64,000 bases of DNA from JAAYYM01 sp964483155 (lineage in GTDB: Bacteria > Bacillota > Clostridia > Lachnospirales > Lachnospiraceae): contig CAZAAC010000005.1 in assembly GCA_964483155.1 (NCBI GenBank), positions 1-64,000 on the forward strand. The letters are read 5' to 3'. The number at the start of each line of letters is the position of its first letter. The stretch's first letter is position 1. A program made the position numbers and the translations under genes. The notes below the pieces were generated by a model. That model searched no databases. It was not told where the DNA came from and saw only the letters and a list, made by a program, of their open reading frames with translations. This document shows, piece by piece, positions 60,809 through 64,000 of this stretch.

Positions 60809-63103
60809 TTAGTCTTCTTTATTTTTATGATACATCCTGATTCTGATTAATACTAAAATAACTGCAATTAAGAGCATAAGCATAACTGAAGTCGCAACAA
60901 TGGTAAATATAAGTGATTGCTGGTTTGCGCTTAATCCGCCTAGTATAGTAGGCTCCTGGTCCTCTGCCAAAACAGATATAAATTGATATGCCTTCGTCTC
61001 AAATTCTTTATCAATAATAACGCAGTCCTTAGAGAGGCTGAGACGTTTCTCTTGCTCACGCATAAATTCAGTCACGGTATCAAATGTGCCTTCATTAATC
61101 CCAGTAACCGCCAATACTCCTCTGTTTGCGGCAAATGGAGATTGCAGTAACTGCAAGATTGCAATTTCTTTTGCATATGTTTCTGACAATATCAATCGCT
61201 CATTACTTGCAAACTGTTTTCCGTTATTTTCATATGGGAAATATAAGTTTGGATTCAATTCCTGCATTAGCTTATTATCTGCAAAATTTCCTGCGGTTAT
61301 AATATTATAATCTGCATCTTCCACGGAAAACTCCCTTGATCTTTTCACAAAGAAGGTTCCATAAGGATCAACACCTTCTCCATACATACCGATAATCTGT
61401 GCATACAAATTCAGCTCCTTTGTTGTCGGATGATCGGATATTACTAGCATTAGATCATTAAACTTTCCATCTGTTCTAAATGGTGATGGCTTTAAATCAA
61501 AAGTTAATACAATTCCAGTAGATGCTGGTAAGTAAAGAATAGATTCTTCGGATATATAAGCCCAGGGCATCTGCTCCTGCCTCGGTGTACAGATCATATC
61601 CTGTATTTCCAAATCAAAGGCTATTTTAATACTACCTGCGGATGTACCAACAACATCTGCCGGCATCGTAAATATTAATTCATCTCCTGTTGCATTTTCT
61701 TTTGACAGGCGCTTACTTGCTACTGGGATGTCCCCCCAAAACACCGTTACCAAAGAGCGCGTAAAGTCAAGATTGTCACTATATCTAAATTTTAAAGTCA
61801 CTTTTCCTGCGTCTGATAAGAAATAATCCTCAGAAAACGGCAAGTAAATTAATTGCTCCTGATGAAATGGACCAACATAAGTTAAACCCTTTCCAATAAT
61901 GTCTTTTATTGTATAATTGCCAGCAACCATTTGACTTAAAGCTGTTGAATTAATAGCAATATCAGCGCTTCCTTTTTTCACAAATGCTTGATTGGTTTTT
62001 TCTTGATTTACACGATCCTCATCCATAATCATATAAGCTGCTTCCAACAAACAATCATCATCCGTCGATGTGATTAATAAAAGCGGATTCCCTTTTGCAT
62101 CATCTGAAAAATATACAACAGCGCCTTCTCCAAGGCGGCTTGTATCCGAAATCATAGCTTTATATTCATCTGGAAGGTTCATATAATTCGCTACTATAAT
62201 TGTTCTATCTGCTCCCATTGCCGGTAAATCTGACAATAAACCAAATTGGATATTATTATTATCATTGGTTGAAGTAGATAAATCTGCCATAAGATTCATA
62301 GCAGCTGCCACTTCGCTGTTATCAGCATTATCTGAGACCAAAATTGCAAGTCCGCTGCCAGTGTCATCGGTTGTGGACATAAATGGATACGGATAATAGG
62401 ATATTTTATGGTCATGCGACTTTATGTCATAACCACTCCTAATATAAGAAGCATCTGAAATCGTCAACCAATTAGCTCCGGAAAAATCATCAAGACAACC
62501 ATCTTCATCATACAGCCTTGCATAAGCCGTTACTCCGAACGAATTATAGTCACCCTTATTGATTAACTCCATTGGTATTTCCACATAAACTACCTGCGTA
62601 TCACCATTTTTATATGAAATCCGACAGGAATCGATTGGTACATTATTAACCATGAAAGTCATGGAAGACGCTATACTTTGCACTAATTGGCTCACATCAT
62701 ATTGGATTTCTGCATATACATAATCCGTTTCCCAGTAATCAGGAATATCAAAAAATATTTCTGTACTTGAAAAGATGCCGTGTAGCGTTGTCTCTGGGAA
62801 TGTAATATCCTGGGTATATTTTGTATCCATTAAAACGGGTTTTACTGTATTCGGTTCTTCTGCATCTTCAGGACTCTTTGAAAGGATTGATACAATCGCT
62901 TCATCCTGGCTCACATCAGAATCTTCAATATTACCGATCAAACCATCTGTCTCTATATCGCTTTTGACTACTGCTGATTCTGATACGGTTGCATCCTCCG
63001 CCGTTTCAGGAGCCGCTGCAAAATTAGTTGTCCCACTAAATAATAAGACTACTGACAAACTTGCAAAAAGCAACATTTTTATCCTTTTTTTCATCTTCTT
63101 CAT
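60809..63103 (-). CDS. BcsB-like exopolysaccharide co-synthase subunit
   Basis: About 764 residues. A Lys-rich signal peptide (about residues 1-30) is followed by a long extracellular part and one C-terminal membrane segment (about 728-752) with a short basic tail: the BcsB topology. Inside are repeated carbohydrate-binding-like and flavodoxin-like modules (TLHGIFSSTEIFFDIP, YPYPFMSTTDDTGSGLAILVSD, TIIVANYMNLPDEY). BcsB guides the nascent polymer outside the membrane next to BcsA. Start at ATG 63103 with AGGTGG; a GTG at 63112 is the longer option. 27 bp after the GT2 gene. Confidence 0.8.
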   Translation of the reverse strand: MKKMKKRIKMLLFASLSVVLLFSGTTNFAAAPETAEDATVSESAVVKSDIETDGLIGNIEDSDVSQDEAIVSILSKSPEDAEEPNTVKPVLMDTKYTQDITFPETTLHGIFSSTEIFFDIPDYWETDYVYAEIQYDVSQLVQSIASSMTFMVNNVPIDSCRISYKNGDTQVVYVEIPMELINKGDYNSFGVTAYARLYDEDGCLDDFSGANWLTISDASYIRSGYDIKSHDHKISYYPYPFMSTTDDTGSGLAILVSDNADNSEVAAAMNLMADLSTSTNDNNNIQFGLLSDLPAMGADRTIIVANYMNLPDEYKAMISDTSRLGEGAVVYFSDDAKGNPLLLITSTDDDCLLEAAYMIMDEDRVNQEKTNQAFVKKGSADIAINSTALSQMVAGNYTIKDIIGKGLTYVGPFHQEQLIYLPFSEDYFLSDAGKVTLKFRYSDNLDFTRSLVTVFWGDIPVASKRLSKENATGDELIFTMPADVVGTSAGSIKIAFDLEIQDMICTPRQEQMPWAYISEESILYLPASTGIVLTFDLKPSPFRTDGKFNDLMLVISDHPTTKELNLYAQIIGMYGEGVDPYGTFFVKRSREFSVEDADYNIITAGNFADNKLMQELNPNLYFPYENNGKQFASNERLILSETYAKEIAILQLLQSPFAANRGVLAVTGINEGTFDTVTEFMREQEKRLSLSKDCVIIDKEFETKAYQFISVLAEDQEPTILGGLSANQQSLIFTIVATSVMLMLLIAVILVLIRIRMYHKNKED

Positions 63104-63130
63104 CCTTACCACCTTTTCCTCTGTTTCACA

Positions 63131-64000
63131 TTATTTTGTTTCGTTATGTTTTTTCTTCTGCTTACGGTTTAGAGATTCATCAACTCGTTCCGTTTTATCC
63201 CAGACAACTTCTTTATGATATAATTTATCCTGCATACTCAAAAATGCCGCATTGACAACCACAGCAACCCATAGCTTTGAGTAAGTAAACAGCATCAACA
63301 AAATTAGTAACGCACTTTGAAACCCAAATTCATTCTTTTCCACTGAAAGTGTAATTAATACATTTAGTACAAACAAAAGAATTGCCATACCCCACAATAA
63401 TGTTGAAAACCCTCCGAGCGTACTATGAAAAAAACCTAATACTCCTAAAACAAATATAGCGTCTGAACAAATCAATGAAGTCAGCATCAATACATATACT
63501 AACCCATAATATAATACATCTAATCTCATTGAACCTGCTTTTTTATCAAATACATATTTGAAATTTTTTAGCAGTACATAGATGTTTCCCTTGGCCCAGC
63601 GGGTTCTTTGCTTAAACCATTGTTTCAGGTATTGTGGCTCCTGTTCCCATGTAACTGCTAATGGCATGAACTTTATATAGTAACCCATTCTATAAATTCT
63701 AAAGCTGATTTCGGTGTCCTCCGATAATGCTTTCGTATCCCATCCGCCCATTTCATCAATAATACTTCTGCGAATTACAAAATTAGTTCCTGGAATTGTA
63801 CATAATTTGAAAAAGAAAAATCTGCCTGCCTGATTCATACACTGGTATGCTAATGTCTCTATATTCACAAAACGTGTTAAAATTGAAGCATTTCTATTTC
63901 TAGTTCTAAATTTTCCAATCACAGCACCCAATTTGTCATTTGCCATTAGGTTCTCTACCAAAATAATTAAAGCGTCCTGTGCTGGCGTATTATCTGCATC
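63131..64000 (-). CDS. Processive GT2 glycosyltransferase (BcsA/CcsA-like), partial at the window edge
   Basis: The C-terminal 289 residues; the frame stays open to the window edge and begins inside the catalytic domain at DADNTPAQDA (the DxD motif). Then come SEDTEISF (the catalytic base Asp) and WFKQRTRWAKGN (the QxxRW motif), the set that defines processive synthases. Three or four membrane segments follow, and a basic 25-residue tail ends it. No PilZ domain follows the membrane segments, so c-di-GMP control by the BcsA route is not seen. The residue at 63961 is Leu (TTG), not a start. Lead of the operon with bcsB-like and wecB. Confidence 0.85.
   Translation of the reverse strand, partial: DADNTPAQDALIILVENLMANDKLGAVIGKFRTRNRNASILTRFVNIETLAYQCMNQAGRFFFFKLCTIPGTNFVIRRSIIDEMGGWDTKALSEDTEISFRIYRMGYYIKFMPLAVTWEQEPQYLKQWFKQRTRWAKGNIYVLLKNFKYVFDKKAGSMRLDVLYYGLVYVLMLTSLICSDAIFVLGVLGFFHSTLGGFSTLLWGMAILLFVLNVLITLSVEKNEFGFQSALLILLMLFTYSKLWVAVVVNAAFLSMQDKLYHKEVVWDKTERVDESLNRKQKKKHNETK

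Overview
The window looks like a chromosome segment of a low-GC Gram-positive anaerobe of the Clostridia, most likely Lachnospiraceae-like. The basis is AT-rich DNA, strong AGGAGG-type ribosome binding sites, TTGACA/TATAAT promoters, an hrcA-grpE-dnaK-dnaJ operon under a CIRCE element, an energy-coupling-factor (ECF) vitamin transporter, RNase J, IreB, and DUF6465/DUF1292 proteins. About 55 genes are visible and 49 lie on the minus strand. I saw no tRNA, rRNA, CRISPR array, insertion sequence or prophage. One run of ten Ns (39227-39236) is an assembly gap inside dnaK.

Layout. (1) 82-12021, minus: a ten-gene glycan operon behind one promoter at 12058-12086. It holds a GT11 fucosyltransferase-like enzyme, a sugar aminotransferase, an ABC glycan flippase, an asparagine-synthase-type amidotransferase, a hexapeptide acetyltransferase and five other glycosyltransferases. 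(2) 12187-15023: three more GT2 enzymes, two of them dolichyl-phosphate-mannose-synthase-like. (3) 15027-21883: a housekeeping block (mtaB, ireB, ruvX, DUF1292, rnj, ylbF-like, truncated mltG-like, trmR, trhP) with the gene order of the Bacillus yrzL-yrrO region. (4) 21982-29172: an HPr-like protein without the catalytic His, a large membrane protein, thiI, a lone GT2, a cysteine desulfurase, rsmE and prmA. (5) 29377-34094: manC, a large LuxR-type ATPase regulator, an acidic lipoprotein and an unknown small gene. The last two are divergent, with two identical 18-bp palindromes at their promoters. (6) 34153-42438: an ECF transporter and the heat-shock operon. (7) 42537-47259: a large FtsX-type ABC exporter and a small DUF6465 protein. 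(8) 47313-52964: a GDP-heptose operon (GT2, epimerase, hddA, fused hddC-gmhB, gmhA, transaldolase). (9) 53059-64000: a tightly packed synthase-dependent exopolysaccharide operon (BcsA-like GT2, BcsB-like protein, UDP-GlcNAc 2-epimerase, two polytopic membrane proteins, and a thioredoxin-GH8 fusion), cut by the right window edge.

How they fit together. The window is dominated by cell-surface glycan assembly. Region 1 plausibly makes and flips a lipid-linked, amino-, amido- and acyl-decorated oligosaccharide. Regions 5 and 8 supply GDP-mannose and GDP-heptose. Region 9 probably polymerises and exports a polymer. Because its sugar-supply gene is a UDP-GlcNAc 2-epimerase, the best guess is a ManNAc-containing polymer like the Listeria Pss exopolysaccharide rather than cellulose. 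Polyprenyl-phosphate-sugar synthases (14085, 52011) and GT-C-like membrane proteins (22325, 54673, 56570) could add side branches on the outside. The system most worth following up is region 9 together with the adjacent heptose operon.
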